Assembly (NCBI GenBank): GCA_013288015.1 | Contig: JABDCR010000001.1 | Location: 38,158-102,157 of the forward strand | Direction of reading: 5' to 3' | DNA: 64,000 bases | From: Bacteroidota bacterium | GTDB taxonomy: Bacteria > Bacteroidota > Bacteroidia > B-17B0 > Aurantibacillaceae | Part shown: positions 18,702 through 27,175 of the stretch, piece after piece | Layout of the letters: the number at the start of each line of letters is the position of its first letter | Numbering within the stretch: position 1 is the stretch's first letter | Program-made: the position numbers and the translations under genes | The notes under the pieces: generated by a model | What the model saw: the letters and a program-made list of their open reading frames with translations, nothing else | What the model was told of the DNA's origin: nothing | The model's database searches: none

Positions 18702-21700
18702 ATGACAAAAAAATTACAACTTTATACATTAGCACTTTGCTTAAGTTTATTAGGCTTTGTAAATACAGCGAAGGCTTCTAATATAAATTATACTTTAACG
18801 GCGGTTAATGCAAACCCAAATAATGTTAACAATTGGGGAAGAACTTCAGCTCCTTTGGGATCCCATCCAGCTAGTTTTACTGCGGGTAGTCAAACATTTA
18901 CTTTAGGGAAAAGTACTACTATGACAACTGCATGGACGGTAAGTGGTGCAGGTTCTAAAGTTATTATAGGCACTGGTAGTGCTCTTACATTTTCTGATGG
19001 TGGTTTTAAAGCGGATTTTTCAGGGGCAACAGGTGGATGTACAGTCAATGGTTCAGCTACATTAATTATTTCAAACTCAAGTTCAGTATTTGGAACTTTA
19101 AATTTTAGTCCCGGCAGTACAGCCAATTATGCTACTGCTGCTGGCTCCCAAACTGTGTTTGCAAATTTATATTATAATTTAATTATATCAGGTTCGGCTG
19201 CTATGCAGTTAAGTGGTTCATCATCTGTTAGCACTGCATTCACAATTAATGCAGGGTTATCTCTTAATTTAGGTGGGGCAACTTTAAGTTTAGCTAGCGC
19301 TATATCAACTCTTAATGCAGGGAGTTCTATTTTGCTAAATGGTGGGACTTTAAATTTTAGTGGTACATCAACTCTTGTAGGCTCAGGTACAATTACAGGG
19401 GATAATTCTGCGATTTTAAACAATTCAACAACAGGTAGTTTAGGAACTATTAATTTTACCGCAGGGAGTAGTGTTTTAAGTGATCTTTCAATAAATTCTG
19501 GTTCAATTATTTTAGGTAGTAATTTATTGATAAGCGGTGGCGGTGGCGGTAGTACTTTTAATCAAGCCAGTGGTTCTATTAATTTAAATAGTCATACGCT
19601 TACCTTAGATAATGATTGTGATGTTACTTTCGGAAATTCAAATGCTAATGTTATTACGGGGTCTACTACTTCATCAATAAAAATATACAGTAATGCTACT
19701 GCTGGTGGTTTTGTTGAAGCAAATAGTTTATATATGGATCAAACCACTGACGGAAGTACCAATGCATTAAGTAATTTAACCATGAATGATAGTAGTTCAG
19801 CTTATACGCTTACAATTGGTGCTAATTTAAATATAATAGATAGTATTTCGCCAACATCGGGTACAATTGATGCAAGCGGTGGTACTTATGTAACTTTAGT
19901 TGCCGACCAAGTAACTGTTGGGCATGTTGGACGAATTGGCATGGTTAGTGGTAGCGGTGGTTTTTTGGGTAATATTGTATCGCAGGTTTACCATGACCCT
20001 ACCGGAAACCAAACAAATTGGTCGTTAATGGGCGTTGCAGGGGTTAACACAACTTTTTCTGACTGGAATAACACGTTTAAAATTACCTGCCCTGCTTGTG
20101 CTGATGGTAACGGCAGTGCGCAAAATGGTGGTGTAGCATTTACATCTATTGATTCGTACAGTGAATCGGCGGCAACAGGAGACCCAAATGCTATGGGTCA
20201 TTATATTGGCATTAATAGCAATACAGATGCTATAGTTGTGGGTAGCGGTTATTGGGTTTATATGGGCACAAACCAACCTCAGGATCCTACACCGGGTGAA
20301 TTTATTTCGGCAACTGGTCCTCCGCAAATAGGAAACTTTGGCTGGACTTTAACCAACAGTAACGGTGGTGCAGCAACAGATGGATTTAACTCATTGGCAA
20401 ATCCATATCCATCTCCTATTTCATGGGCAAAACTAGCCGCCAGAAATGGTAATGCAATTACAACTTATTATGCTTACAATTCGGTTACTCAAGCTTACTC
20501 TACCTATATTGTGGGTGGTGGTGGAACTACTTCAGGAAGTTATGCATTAAGTGATGTAATTCCTGCAGGTTTAGGTTTTTACGTACAAACGTTTGCAGGC
20601 AGCTTGCCTTTTAATATTCAAGAAGGAGATAAAATCGCAGGCAACCAAATAATTGGTAGAATGGCTAACCCAAACCAAGTACAATCGGCAACTCCTATGT
20701 TTAATTTAGTTATTGAAGGTGCTAATGCTAATGCATTACATGAAGAAGCTGCTATATCATTTAATCCTAACAGCACAACCGGCTTAGATGCTTACGATGC
20801 TTTAGCTTTTCCTTGGAACGGAGTTTTACAAATAACTACTGCTAGTTTAGGTAATAACTTTGCTATTAATGGCATGCCCGGTTTAACTCAAAACTATGCT
20901 ATACCTGTAAAAATACTTAGCGGTACTACAACACAGTACACCATGTCTACTAAAAATTTACAAAGTCTTCCGGCAGGTGCTTGTGTAAAATTACATGATA
21001 ACTACAACGTTATGCCTGACCAAGATTTACATGCAGGTGCATTTACGGTAACCATTAATGATAGCGAAACAGTTGCTCGTTTTGTTTTAAATATAACTAT
21101 TACTCCACTAGCTATAACTACTAATACGGTTACTGCAAGTTGTCATGTTAAAAATGACGGCTCAATTACTGCTGTTGGTAACGATGCAGGACCTTGGAAC
21201 TACATTTGGAAAAATGCAAGCGGTACTATTGTAAAAACATCGTTAAATAAAGCAACTGCCGATACTTTAACCGGATTAAACAATGGTGTTTACAGTGTAG
21301 ATGTATCAACTGTTGGTAGTTGTAATAGCGCAACGCAAACATTTACCCTAACCGCTCCTGCAGCGGCAACATCTGCCTTTACAGCATCATCTCAGATTAA
21401 TGCAGGTGATAACGTTGTACTTACAAACAACAGTGCCAATGCTACTAACTATGTTTGGAATTTTGGTGATGGGGATATATCAAGCATGCAAACACCAAAT
21501 TATATATATAATAATGCCGGTACGTATACCATTACTTTACAGGCCATTAATGCTAATTGTAACGATACAGCCACCTCTACACAGGTTATAACCGTTAACG
21601 CAACAACTGGCATTAAACAGGCCAACACAGGTGATGGCAATATAAATTTAAGCAGAGATGCTTCGGGCAATTATATACAGTTTGATTACACTAACCAAAC

Positions 21701-21881
21701 TAAAGTAAGCATTTCGGTATATAATGTTTTAGGACAAGTTGTTTTAAACGACGCTGAGTTAAGTGTTGTTAACGATAAAATTTATATAAACATAAGCGAT
21801 AACAAAAACCAAGTGTTATACGTAAACATTACTAACTTAACTACAAATAAACAAACCACTAAAAAGTTTGTAAACGATTAA
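18702..21881 (+). CDS. Large secreted protein with Ser/Gly/Asn-rich repeats, PKD domain and T9SS sorting domain
   Basis: A 1059-residue secreted protein. A signal peptide (1-25, ending TAKA) is followed by about 400 residues rich in Ser, Gly, Asn and Thr with beta-helix-like spacing. A middle region of about 400 residues has the pattern FNSLANPYPSPISW common in Bacteroidota surface proteins. A PKD domain near 895-970 shows YVWNFGDGDISS. A C-terminal Por-type (type A) sorting domain near 985-1059 has SISVYNVLGQVV and ends in TTKKFVND. It is therefore probably exported through the type IX system and anchored or released. Its ligand is unknown. A strong terminator follows. Confidence 0.88.
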   Translation: MTKKLQLYTLALCLSLLGFVNTAKASNINYTLTAVNANPNNVNNWGRTSAPLGSHPASFTAGSQTFTLGKSTTMTTAWTVSGAGSKVIIGTGSALTFSDGGFKADFSGATGGCTVNGSATLIISNSSSVFGTLNFSPGSTANYATAAGSQTVFANLYYNLIISGSAAMQLSGSSSVSTAFTINAGLSLNLGGATLSLASAISTLNAGSSILLNGGTLNFSGTSTLVGSGTITGDNSAILNNSTTGSLGTINFTAGSSVLSDLSINSGSIILGSNLLISGGGGGSTFNQASGSINLNSHTLTLDNDCDVTFGNSNANVITGSTTSSIKIYSNATAGGFVEANSLYMDQTTDGSTNALSNLTMNDSSSAYTLTIGANLNIIDSISPTSGTIDASGGTYVTLVADQVTVGHVGRIGMVSGSGGFLGNIVSQVYHDPTGNQTNWSLMGVAGVNTTFSDWNNTFKITCPACADGNGSAQNGGVAFTSIDSYSESAATGDPNAMGHYIGINSNTDAIVVGSGYWVYMGTNQPQDPTPGEFISATGPPQIGNFGWTLTNSNGGAATDGFNSLANPYPSPISWAKLAARNGNAITTYYAYNSVTQAYSTYIVGGGGTTSGSYALSDVIPAGLGFYVQTFAGSLPFNIQEGDKIAGNQIIGRMANPNQVQSATPMFNLVIEGANANALHEEAAISFNPNSTTGLDAYDALAFPWNGVLQITTASLGNNFAINGMPGLTQNYAIPVKILSGTTTQYTMSTKNLQSLPAGACVKLHDNYNVMPDQDLHAGAFTVTINDSETVARFVLNITITPLAITTNTVTASCHVKNDGSITAVGNDAGPWNYIWKNASGTIVKTSLNKATADTLTGLNNGVYSVDVSTVGSCNSATQTFTLTAPAAATSAFTASSQINAGDNVVLTNNSANATNYVWNFGDGDISSMQTPNYIYNNAGTYTITLQAINANCNDTATSTQVITVNATTGIKQANTGDGNINLSRDASGNYIQFDYTNQTKVSISVYNVLGQVVLNDAELSVVNDKIYINISDNKNQVLYVNITNLTTNKQTTKKFVND

Positions 21882-21900
21882 TTTATTTTTAACTTTTATA

Positions 21901-21934
21901 AAAAAACGCTTCATAAATTATGAAGCGTTTTTTA
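21901..21934 (+). terminator. Rho-independent terminator
   Basis: A 14-bp perfect stem, AAAACGCTTCATAA and TTATGAAGCGTTTT, with a T-run, 20 nt after the stop of the T9SS cargo gene. Confidence 0.88.
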
Positions 21935-22033
21935 TTGGATAATTGCTAAAAAGGGAGCTTTAAAAATAATTTTTTTTAAGCTAAAATAATTTTTACTTTA
22001 GCTTATTATTTCATTACTTAAACAAAACAGTAT

Positions 22034-22651
22034 ATGCATATAGCCATTGCCGGAAACATAGGTTCGGGTAAAACTACCTTAACATCATTGTTGGCAAAAC
22101 ATTTTAAGTGGACTCCTCATTTTGAAGATGCTGATGATAACCCATACTTAAACGATTTTTATGAAGACATGCAACGTTGGTCATTTAACCTGCAAGTATA
22201 TTTTTTAAATAATCGTTTCGATCAGATTTTAGATATCCATAAAGGAAAAAAAACTGTCATACAAGATCGTACCATTTACGAAGATGCTTACATTTTTGCT
22301 CCTAACCTACATGCTATGGGGCTTATGACAACGCGTGATTTTGAAAACTATTTTTCGCTTTTTAAATTAATGGAGAGTTTAGTAAAGCCACCTGATTTAT
22401 TAATTTATTTGCGCGCATCGGTACCAACATTAGTAAAAAATATACAGAAAAGAGGAAGAGAATACGAAGCTGCCATTAGACTTGATTATTTGAAAAGATT
22501 AAACGAGCGTTACGAAGCTTGGATTACATCTTACGAAGCGGGTAGATTTGTGATTGTAGATGTGGATGATTTAAACATAAATGAAAAGCCTGAAGACTTA
22601 GGAAAAATCATTAGGCAAATTGACGCAGAATTGCACGGATTGTTTAAGTAA
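22034..22651 (+). CDS. Deoxynucleoside kinase (dGK/dCK/dAK family)
   Basis: Phosphorylates deoxynucleosides for salvage of DNA precursors. The 205-residue P-loop protein has AGNIGSGKTT at 5-14, QDRTIYEDAYIFA near 77-89 with the ERS/DRS-type arginine motif, and a lid-like segment IQKRGREYEAAI near 137. Length fits the family. Base specificity cannot be read by eye. It lies 6 nt before the SiaB-like gene and is probably co-transcribed with it. Confidence 0.9.
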   Translation: MHIAIAGNIGSGKTTLTSLLAKHFKWTPHFEDADDNPYLNDFYEDMQRWSFNLQVYFLNNRFDQILDIHKGKKTVIQDRTIYEDAYIFAPNLHAMGLMTTRDFENYFSLFKLMESLVKPPDLLIYLRASVPTLVKNIQKRGREYEAAIRLDYLKRLNERYEAWITSYEAGRFVIVDVDDLNINEKPEDLGKIIRQIDAELHGLFK

Positions 22652-22657
22652 TATTTT

Positions 22658-23230
22658 GTGAGCGAAAGCACAAACATAGAAGGTTTTTTTACAGAGAAAT
22701 TTAAAACTCTGCTGCAAGAGGTATCTGCTAATGAGAGTGTATTGGTATCTTTTAATGGCGCTTTATCGCAAGAGCAAGTTGCCAAGTTAGAGAACGAGGT
22801 GGAAACAAAAATTGTAGAAGCTGGTGTGCCCAAAGGCCCGCTTAAAAAAATATTTTTTATTAGTGTAGAAACCCTTCAGAACATGCTGATACATGGAAAT
22901 AAAGATGGCGAAGGCAAACAACACAACTTTTTTATTCTTAGAAAAAACGGTGTAAAAACGCACATTACTTCTGCTAACTTAGTACAAGCAAAAAATATTA
23001 CAGGTTTAGAAGCTCAAATGAAAACCATTAATGAGTTTGAAGACGCTGCGGCACTTAAACAATATTATATGGGGCATTTAGAAAACAATCAATTATCAGA
23101 AAAAGGCGGCGCAGGCTTAGGCTTTATTACTATTGCCATGAAATCGGGTAACAAGCTTACTTATGAGTTTGCTAAAATAAATGATGAAACTGCTTTGTTT
23201 ATGTTAACATCAACTGTTTCGTTAGAGTAG
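22658..23230 (+). CDS. SiaB-like protein kinase (DUF6272 family)
   Basis: A 190-residue cytoplasmic protein resembling SiaB, the GHKL-fold serine kinase of partner-switching systems. Evidence is FFISVETLQNMLIHGN near 65-80, which looks like the N-box helix of a histidine-kinase-type ATPase (E..QN..HG), and KGGAGLGFITIAMKSG near 146-161, which looks like its G-box (GxGLG). SiaB acts on a STAS-like target, SiaC, in Pseudomonas. The window contains two STAS-like proteins, but neither is adjacent. The start is GTG at 22658; the next in-frame Met is too far downstream. It is convergent with recF. Confidence 0.75.
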   Translation: MSESTNIEGFFTEKFKTLLQEVSANESVLVSFNGALSQEQVAKLENEVETKIVEAGVPKGPLKKIFFISVETLQNMLIHGNKDGEGKQHNFFILRKNGVKTHITSANLVQAKNITGLEAQMKTINEFEDAAALKQYYMGHLENNQLSEKGGAGLGFITIAMKSGNKLTYEFAKINDETALFMLTSTVSLE

Positions 23231-23237
23231 TTTCACG

Positions 23238-24338
23238 CTACTCAATTTCACTAATTACAGCATTTTCTACTTTAAAAATTTTTCTATCAGTAGTGTGAGC
23301 AAATAATTGTTGCATTCTTTCAGTATGCGTATCGGTAATAAAAATTTGCCCAAATTGGTCGGAAGAAACTATATCAATTAATTTTTTAAAACGGTGTGCG
23401 TCTAACTTATCATGTATATCATCCAGTAACAACAAAGGCCTTACACCTTTTTTATTTTTAATAAACTCGTACTGGGCTAATTTTAATGCCAGCAAATAAG
23501 TTTTTTGTTGCCCCTGCGAAGCGAATTTTTTAATTGGGTTTTCGCTTAACAGAAAATCTAAATCATCGCGATGTACACCTATACTGGTATGTTCTAAAGC
23601 ACAATCTTTCTTTATAGCTGCCTGCAGCGCAGCTTTATAATCTTGTTGAATAGTTGATACATATTTTAAACGCACCTGCTCGTTATTCTCTGCAATAAGA
23701 GCATAATATTTTTCGAATACAGAAATAAATTCTTTTAGAAAAACCTCTCGGGCATTGTGTATATAAGAACCATAAGTCACCAATTGTTCATCCCACACCT
23801 CTAAACCAACACTATCAAAAGAGCGGGTTATAGAAAAGTGCTTTAGCAAGGCATTACGCTGTTGTAGGATGTGATTATAATGTACCAGATTATCTAAATA
23901 CAATTTATCGAATTGAGAAATGATACCATCAATAAACCGACGGCGTTGGTCGCTACCACCCGTAATAAGGTTTGTATCAGCCGGGCTAATCATAACTAAA
24001 GGAAACAAACCTATGTGGTCGGATAATTTTTCGTATTCCTTTTTATTACGTTTAAACACTTTTTTTTGCGCACGTTTTATCCCACAATAAACCTCGTCTA
24101 TTTCAACACCATTGTCAAACAAGCCCTGCAACATAAAAAAATCCTGATCGAAAAGTATATTCTGACTATCAATAGTGTTAGAATAACTTTTGCAAAACGA
24201 CAGGTAATAAATAGCATCTAACAGATTGGTTTTACCCATGCCATTAACCCCCGTAAAACAATTTAGTTTAGGATGAAACTGCACCGTAGCCTCGGCGTAG
24301 TTTTTAAAATTAATGATACTTAGCTGCTTTAAATACAT
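23238..24338 (-). CDS. recF: DNA replication and repair protein RecF
   Basis: SMC-like ATPase that loads RecA at gapped DNA with RecO and RecR. It has Walker A GVNGMGKTN at 30-38, the FASQGQQKT signature region near 277 and the Walker B segment PLLLLDDI near 322. I use the ATG at 24338 (366 residues, MYLKQLSIINFKNY). The reading frame extends to a TTG at 24347, but that codon lies inside a perfect -7 promoter box. The gene is not next to dnaA or gyrB, as is common in Bacteroidota. Stop is 7 nt from the convergent SiaB-like gene. Confidence 0.95.
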   Translation of the reverse strand: MYLKQLSIINFKNYAEATVQFHPKLNCFTGVNGMGKTNLLDAIYYLSFCKSYSNTIDSQNILFDQDFFMLQGLFDNGVEIDEVYCGIKRAQKKVFKRNKKEYEKLSDHIGLFPLVMISPADTNLITGGSDQRRRFIDGIISQFDKLYLDNLVHYNHILQQRNALLKHFSITRSFDSVGLEVWDEQLVTYGSYIHNAREVFLKEFISVFEKYYALIAENNEQVRLKYVSTIQQDYKAALQAAIKKDCALEHTSIGVHRDDLDFLLSENPIKKFASQGQQKTYLLALKLAQYEFIKNKKGVRPLLLLDDIHDKLDAHRFKKLIDIVSSDQFGQIFITDTHTERMQQLFAHTTDRKIFKVENAVISEIE

Positions 24339-24344
24339 GGATTG

Positions 24345-24352
24345 CAAAGGTA
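24345..24352 (-). promoter_or_regulatory. -7 promoter box of recF, almost touching the start codon
   Basis: TACCTTTG on the minus strand, 6 nt upstream of the recF ATG. A start of transcription 5-8 nt after the box would give a leaderless or nearly leaderless mRNA. No good -33 box is visible. Confidence 0.45.
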
Positions 24353-24432
24353 AAAGCCTTTTTGTTTTAACACTAAAATACTTATGAGAAAAGAAAAATG
24401 ATATACCTTTATATTATTAAAAATTAAGAATT

Positions 24433-25089
24433 ATGATTACCAAAAAAATAGGAATACTGGGCTCGGGCATTGTAGGTAAAACACTAGCACAGGGCTTTTT
24501 AACACACGGATATGAAGTAGTAGTTGGCACTAACAACCCCGATAAACTGGCCGATTGGCAAGCAAAAATTAATTTCAGAGTAAAAGTTATGTCGTTTGAA
24601 GAAGCGGCAAAAACAGCCGATATAATTGTACTAGCTGTAAAAGGACATGCTGCTGAAGATGTTTTAAAGATGGCTGGCATTAGTCATCTATCGAGTAAAA
24701 CAATTATAGATTGTACAAACCCTATAGATGAGAAAAACCCACCGGTAAATGGAGTGCTGCATTTTTATACTGATTTAAACAGCTCGTTAATGGAACAGTT
24801 GCAAAAATTTGCCCCTAAAGCAAATTTTGTAAAAGCTTTTAATAGTGTTGGTAGCGCTTTTATGGTAAATCCGGATTTTAGCGGTGTTATGCCAAGTATG
24901 TTCATTTGTGGAAACAATGATGATGCAAAAAAAGAAGTTAAGCATATACTCGACCAATTTGGCTGGGAAATAGAAGATATGGGTAAAGCTGAAGCTGCAC
25001 GTGCTATTGAGCCTTTATGTATGCTGTGGTGCATTCCGGGTATGCTGCATAACCAATGGTCGCATGCCTTTAAGCTGTTAAAAAAATAA
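24433..25089 (+). CDS. NAD(P)-binding oxidoreductase (F420-dependent NADP reductase-like fold)
   Basis: A 218-residue Rossmann protein. It opens with KIGILGSGIVGKTLAQGFL (GxGxxG at about 9-14), then VVVGTNNPDK, which suits binding of NADP by its phosphate, and DIIVLAVKGHAAEDVL. Later it has IDCTNPI and VKAFNSVGSAF, typical of the family annotated as NADPH-dependent F420 reductase or NADPH-binding reductase. Bacteroidota do not usually make F420, so the physiological partner is unclear; a ferric or flavin-linked acceptor is possible. It stands alone, convergent with the WbqC-like gene 4 nt away. Confidence 0.78.
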   Translation: MITKKIGILGSGIVGKTLAQGFLTHGYEVVVGTNNPDKLADWQAKINFRVKVMSFEEAAKTADIIVLAVKGHAAEDVLKMAGISHLSSKTIIDCTNPIDEKNPPVNGVLHFYTDLNSSLMEQLQKFAPKANFVKAFNSVGSAFMVNPDFSGVMPSMFICGNNDDAKKEVKHILDQFGWEIEDMGKAEAARAIEPLCMLWCIPGMLHNQWSHAFKLLKK

Positions 25090-25093
25090 AGCT

Positions 25094-25693
25094 CTACAAA
25101 TAATCTTTAGCGTGAGGGCCAGCATTGAATAATAAATCGATGCTGCTTAGGTTTGGCACAAAAGGAAACTTCTCATTAAATAATTGCGAATAGGGTTTAA
25201 ATTCGATAGCCACTATTTCATTCTTTGGATGGATGGAATATCTAAAATCTTCTAAAGAGTTTGATTTTTCAAAGGCTTCGGAAAACTTTATTTCGGCATT
25301 TAACTTGAAGTTATTTATAAGTAACTGAAGTAGTTCCGTATTAAAATCAAACAGAAAAGTATATTTTTTTTGGTAGAAGGGTTTTAGCGCATCAGCATAA
25401 TAAATAAAATAGGGACTGTTGCGATAAGCGCTTTCTATAGTACGCCAATGTTGTTGTTGCCATTTTTCGACATAAGAAATTTTGGTGTCGGTTATAATTT
25501 CTTTATCGTGCTTGTTAATTACAGGAATGCTTAATGATAAAACACCATTAGCCCCAAATATATTACAACGGTTACGGTAACTTTGTTTTAAATAATGTTC
25601 GTGCTTTTCAATATAAACGCTAGCAGCATCTTTTATTTTTTTAAAATAGGCTACAGGAGGCAAATAGGCTGTACTAAGAATAACGGCTGGCAT
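25094..25693 (-). CDS. WbqC family protein
   Basis: A 199-residue protein of the WbqC family, linked elsewhere to surface polysaccharide loci. Recognised by the start STAYLPPVAYF, YIEKHEHYLKQSYRNRCNI, SIPVINKHDKE and the segment WQQHWRTIESAYRNSPYFIYY. The biochemical role of the family is uncertain; a thioesterase- or transferase-like activity has been proposed in annotations. It is the last gene of a minus-strand group queD, 76-aa gene, wbqC-like, with a gap of 8 nt. Confidence 0.85.
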   Translation of the reverse strand: MPAVILSTAYLPPVAYFKKIKDAASVYIEKHEHYLKQSYRNRCNIFGANGVLSLSIPVINKHDKEIITDTKISYVEKWQQQHWRTIESAYRNSPYFIYYADALKPFYQKKYTFLFDFNTELLQLLINNFKLNAEIKFSEAFEKSNSLEDFRYSIHPKNEIVAIEFKPYSQLFNEKFPFVPNLSSIDLLFNAGPHAKDYL

Positions 25694-25701
25694 GGATTGC
25701 T

Positions 25702-25932
25702 TTAAAAAGACGCTTTGTATTGTAAAAACATTTCGTTGAAACGCTTGCGAACCGCATCTATAAAATCAGCATTAATAATTTGTTTAAGCGCATCAACACC
25801 TTTTACTTCGGTAGTATCAAATTTAAAAACCTGCTCCATCATGGCAGCTTCAAACTTAACCAAGTACTTATCATTCATCTGAAAGATACTTATTTGAATA
25901 GAAGGATGCGGTATGGTATCAATTATGCGCAT
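25702..25932 (-). CDS. Small conserved-looking protein of unknown function
   Basis: A 76-residue soluble protein, MRIIDTIPHPSIQISIF at the start and VRKRFNEMFLQY near the end. No signal peptide or membrane segment. It abuts queD with no spacer and precedes the WbqC-like gene by 8 nt, so it is clearly part of that operon and likely real. The N-terminal part is strand-like and the C-terminal part helical. I do not recognise a function. Confidence 0.75.
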   Translation of the reverse strand: MRIIDTIPHPSIQISIFQMNDKYLVKFEAAMMEQVFKFDTTEVKGVDALKQIINADFIDAVRKRFNEMFLQYKASF

Positions 25933-26346
25933 TTAGTTACCAAAATACTCTACGTAGTTGTTTTCGGTTTCGTATAGTTTTATGCCATGTAATTCAGCAC
26001 CCATTTTTTTGATTTTTGGGGCAAGTATATTAAATATAGCAATGGTTACATTTTCGGTACTAGTCATAACTCCCTTTAAAAAATCAACATCTAAATTCAA
26101 ATTTTTATGGTCGAGTTTATCGCATATTTCTGTTCTGATAACCGTGCTCAATTCCTTTAGGTTAACAATGAAACCAGTTTCAGGGTTTATATTGCCTTTA
26201 ACGGTAACAAACAAACTGTAATTATGCCCATGCCAGTTTGGGTTAGAGCATTTGCCAAATACTTCGGCGTTTTTTTCTTCTGTCCATTGCGGGTTATACA
26301 GCTTATGAGCGGCGTTAAAATGTTCTTTGCGAGTTATAAAAAGCAT
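25933..26346 (-). CDS. queD: 6-pyruvoyl-tetrahydropterin synthase family (QueD-like 6-carboxytetrahydropterin synthase)
   Basis: Converts 7,8-dihydroneopterin triphosphate to 6-carboxytetrahydropterin in the queuosine pathway. The 137-residue protein has FNAAHKLYNPQWTEEKN with the first zinc histidine, the catalytic cysteine region GKCSNPNWHGHNYSLFVTVKG with HGH as the other zinc ligands, DLDHKNLNLD in the form KLDHKNLNLDVDFL, and ENVTIAIFN. No other queuosine gene is nearby, so a pterin-related role other than queuosine cannot be excluded. First gene of a three-gene operon, with a -7 box 17 nt upstream. Confidence 0.87.
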   Translation of the reverse strand: MLFITRKEHFNAAHKLYNPQWTEEKNAEVFGKCSNPNWHGHNYSLFVTVKGNINPETGFIVNLKELSTVIRTEICDKLDHKNLNLDVDFLKGVMTSTENVTIAIFNILAPKIKKMGAELHGIKLYETENNYVEYFGN

Positions 26347-26362
26347 AGTAAATTTATTGGCA

Positions 26363-26370
26363 CAAATATA
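26363..26370 (-). promoter_or_regulatory. -7 promoter box of the queD operon
   Basis: Minus strand TATATTTG, a perfect TAnnTTTG, 16 nt upstream of the queD ATG. No clear -33 box. Confidence 0.45.
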
Positions 26371-26384
26371 CCATTATGGTTTGC

Positions 26385-26392
26385 TATATTTG
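26385..26392 (+). promoter_or_regulatory. -7 promoter box of mqnB
   Basis: Plus strand TATATTTG, a perfect TAnnTTTG, 20 nt upstream of the mqnB ATG. It lies only 14 nt from the opposing queD box, so the two promoters overlap and may exclude each other. Confidence 0.45.
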
Positions 26393-26412
26393 TGTGTAAT
26401 TGAAAAATAATT

Positions 26413-27063
26413 ATGCGTTTGTTACTAGTATCAGCAACTGTTTTTGAAATAGCACCCTTTTTGAAGGAAATAAATGCTTCTGTTGAGGATAAAATAATCT
26501 CTACGCATAATTATCAGAGTCATCAAATAGACGTTTTACTTACCGGAGTTGGAACAACACATACTGCCTTTTATTTAGGAAAATATTTAAGCACCAAATA
26601 CGATGTGGCAATTAATGCAGGCATTTGTGGGAATTTTACCAACAAACTTGCCATTGGAGATGTTGTTTGCATCGATGAAGATTGCTTTGCCGATTTGGGC
26701 GCAGAAGATGATGAAACATTTTTATCCCTTGAAGAACTAAAATTACCAGGTACTTATTCTTTAAAAAACGAGAATAGTTTTAGCCATGTATCATTCACTA
26801 ATTTACCAAATGTAAAAGGTGTTACAGTAAACACTACACATGGCAATACACAAAGCATAGAAAAATTTATACAGCGCACGAATGCTGATGTAGAGAGCAT
26901 GGAAGGTGCTGCATTTTTATTTGCTTGCAATCAATATAAAGTGAAATGCGTTCAGTTACGCTCTATATCTAATTACGTAGAGAAGCGTGATAGAAGCAAA
27001 TGGAACATTGCTTTAGCTATAGATAATTTGAATAAAGTTTTGATAGATTTTATTCATCAATAA
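26413..27063 (+). CDS. mqnB: Futalosine hydrolase
   Basis: Cleaves futalosine to dehypoxanthine futalosine and hypoxanthine, a step of menaquinone synthesis by the futalosine (Mqn) pathway. The 216-residue protein has the nucleosidase/phosphorylase pattern: VLLTGVGTTHTAFYLGKYL, INAGICGNF, IGDVVCIDEDCFADLGAEDD, a VESMEGAAFLFACNQ active-site glutamate segment, and LRSISNYVEKRDRSKW. The DLGAEDD segment separates it from MTA/SAH nucleosidase. No other mqn gene is in the window. Its presence suggests menaquinone is made by the Mqn route here. Confidence 0.9.
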   Translation: MRLLLVSATVFEIAPFLKEINASVEDKIISTHNYQSHQIDVLLTGVGTTHTAFYLGKYLSTKYDVAINAGICGNFTNKLAIGDVVCIDEDCFADLGAEDDETFLSLEELKLPGTYSLKNENSFSHVSFTNLPNVKGVTVNTTHGNTQSIEKFIQRTNADVESMEGAAFLFACNQYKVKCVQLRSISNYVEKRDRSKWNIALAIDNLNKVLIDFIHQ

Positions 27064-27130
27064 TTATTTTTTTATCGCCTATTTTTTTCATTAAGTTATT
27101 TTAACACGCGTTTTTTTATTTAAAAAAAGT

Positions 27131-27147
27131 TTGGCACGCATATTGGT
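27131..27147 (+). promoter_or_regulatory. Sigma-54-like promoter upstream of the small Lys-rich protein
   Basis: TTGGCACG at 27131-27138, then CATA, then TTGGT at 27143-27147. The first block is a perfect match to the -24 consensus YTGGCACG with the right 4-nt spacing; the -12 block is TTGGT instead of TTGCW, one mismatch in an important position. The ATG follows 28 nt later. No TAnnTTTG box is present between this site and the gene. Confidence 0.35.
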
Positions 27148-27175
27148 TAATTGTATTTAATCAAAAACAAATAAA

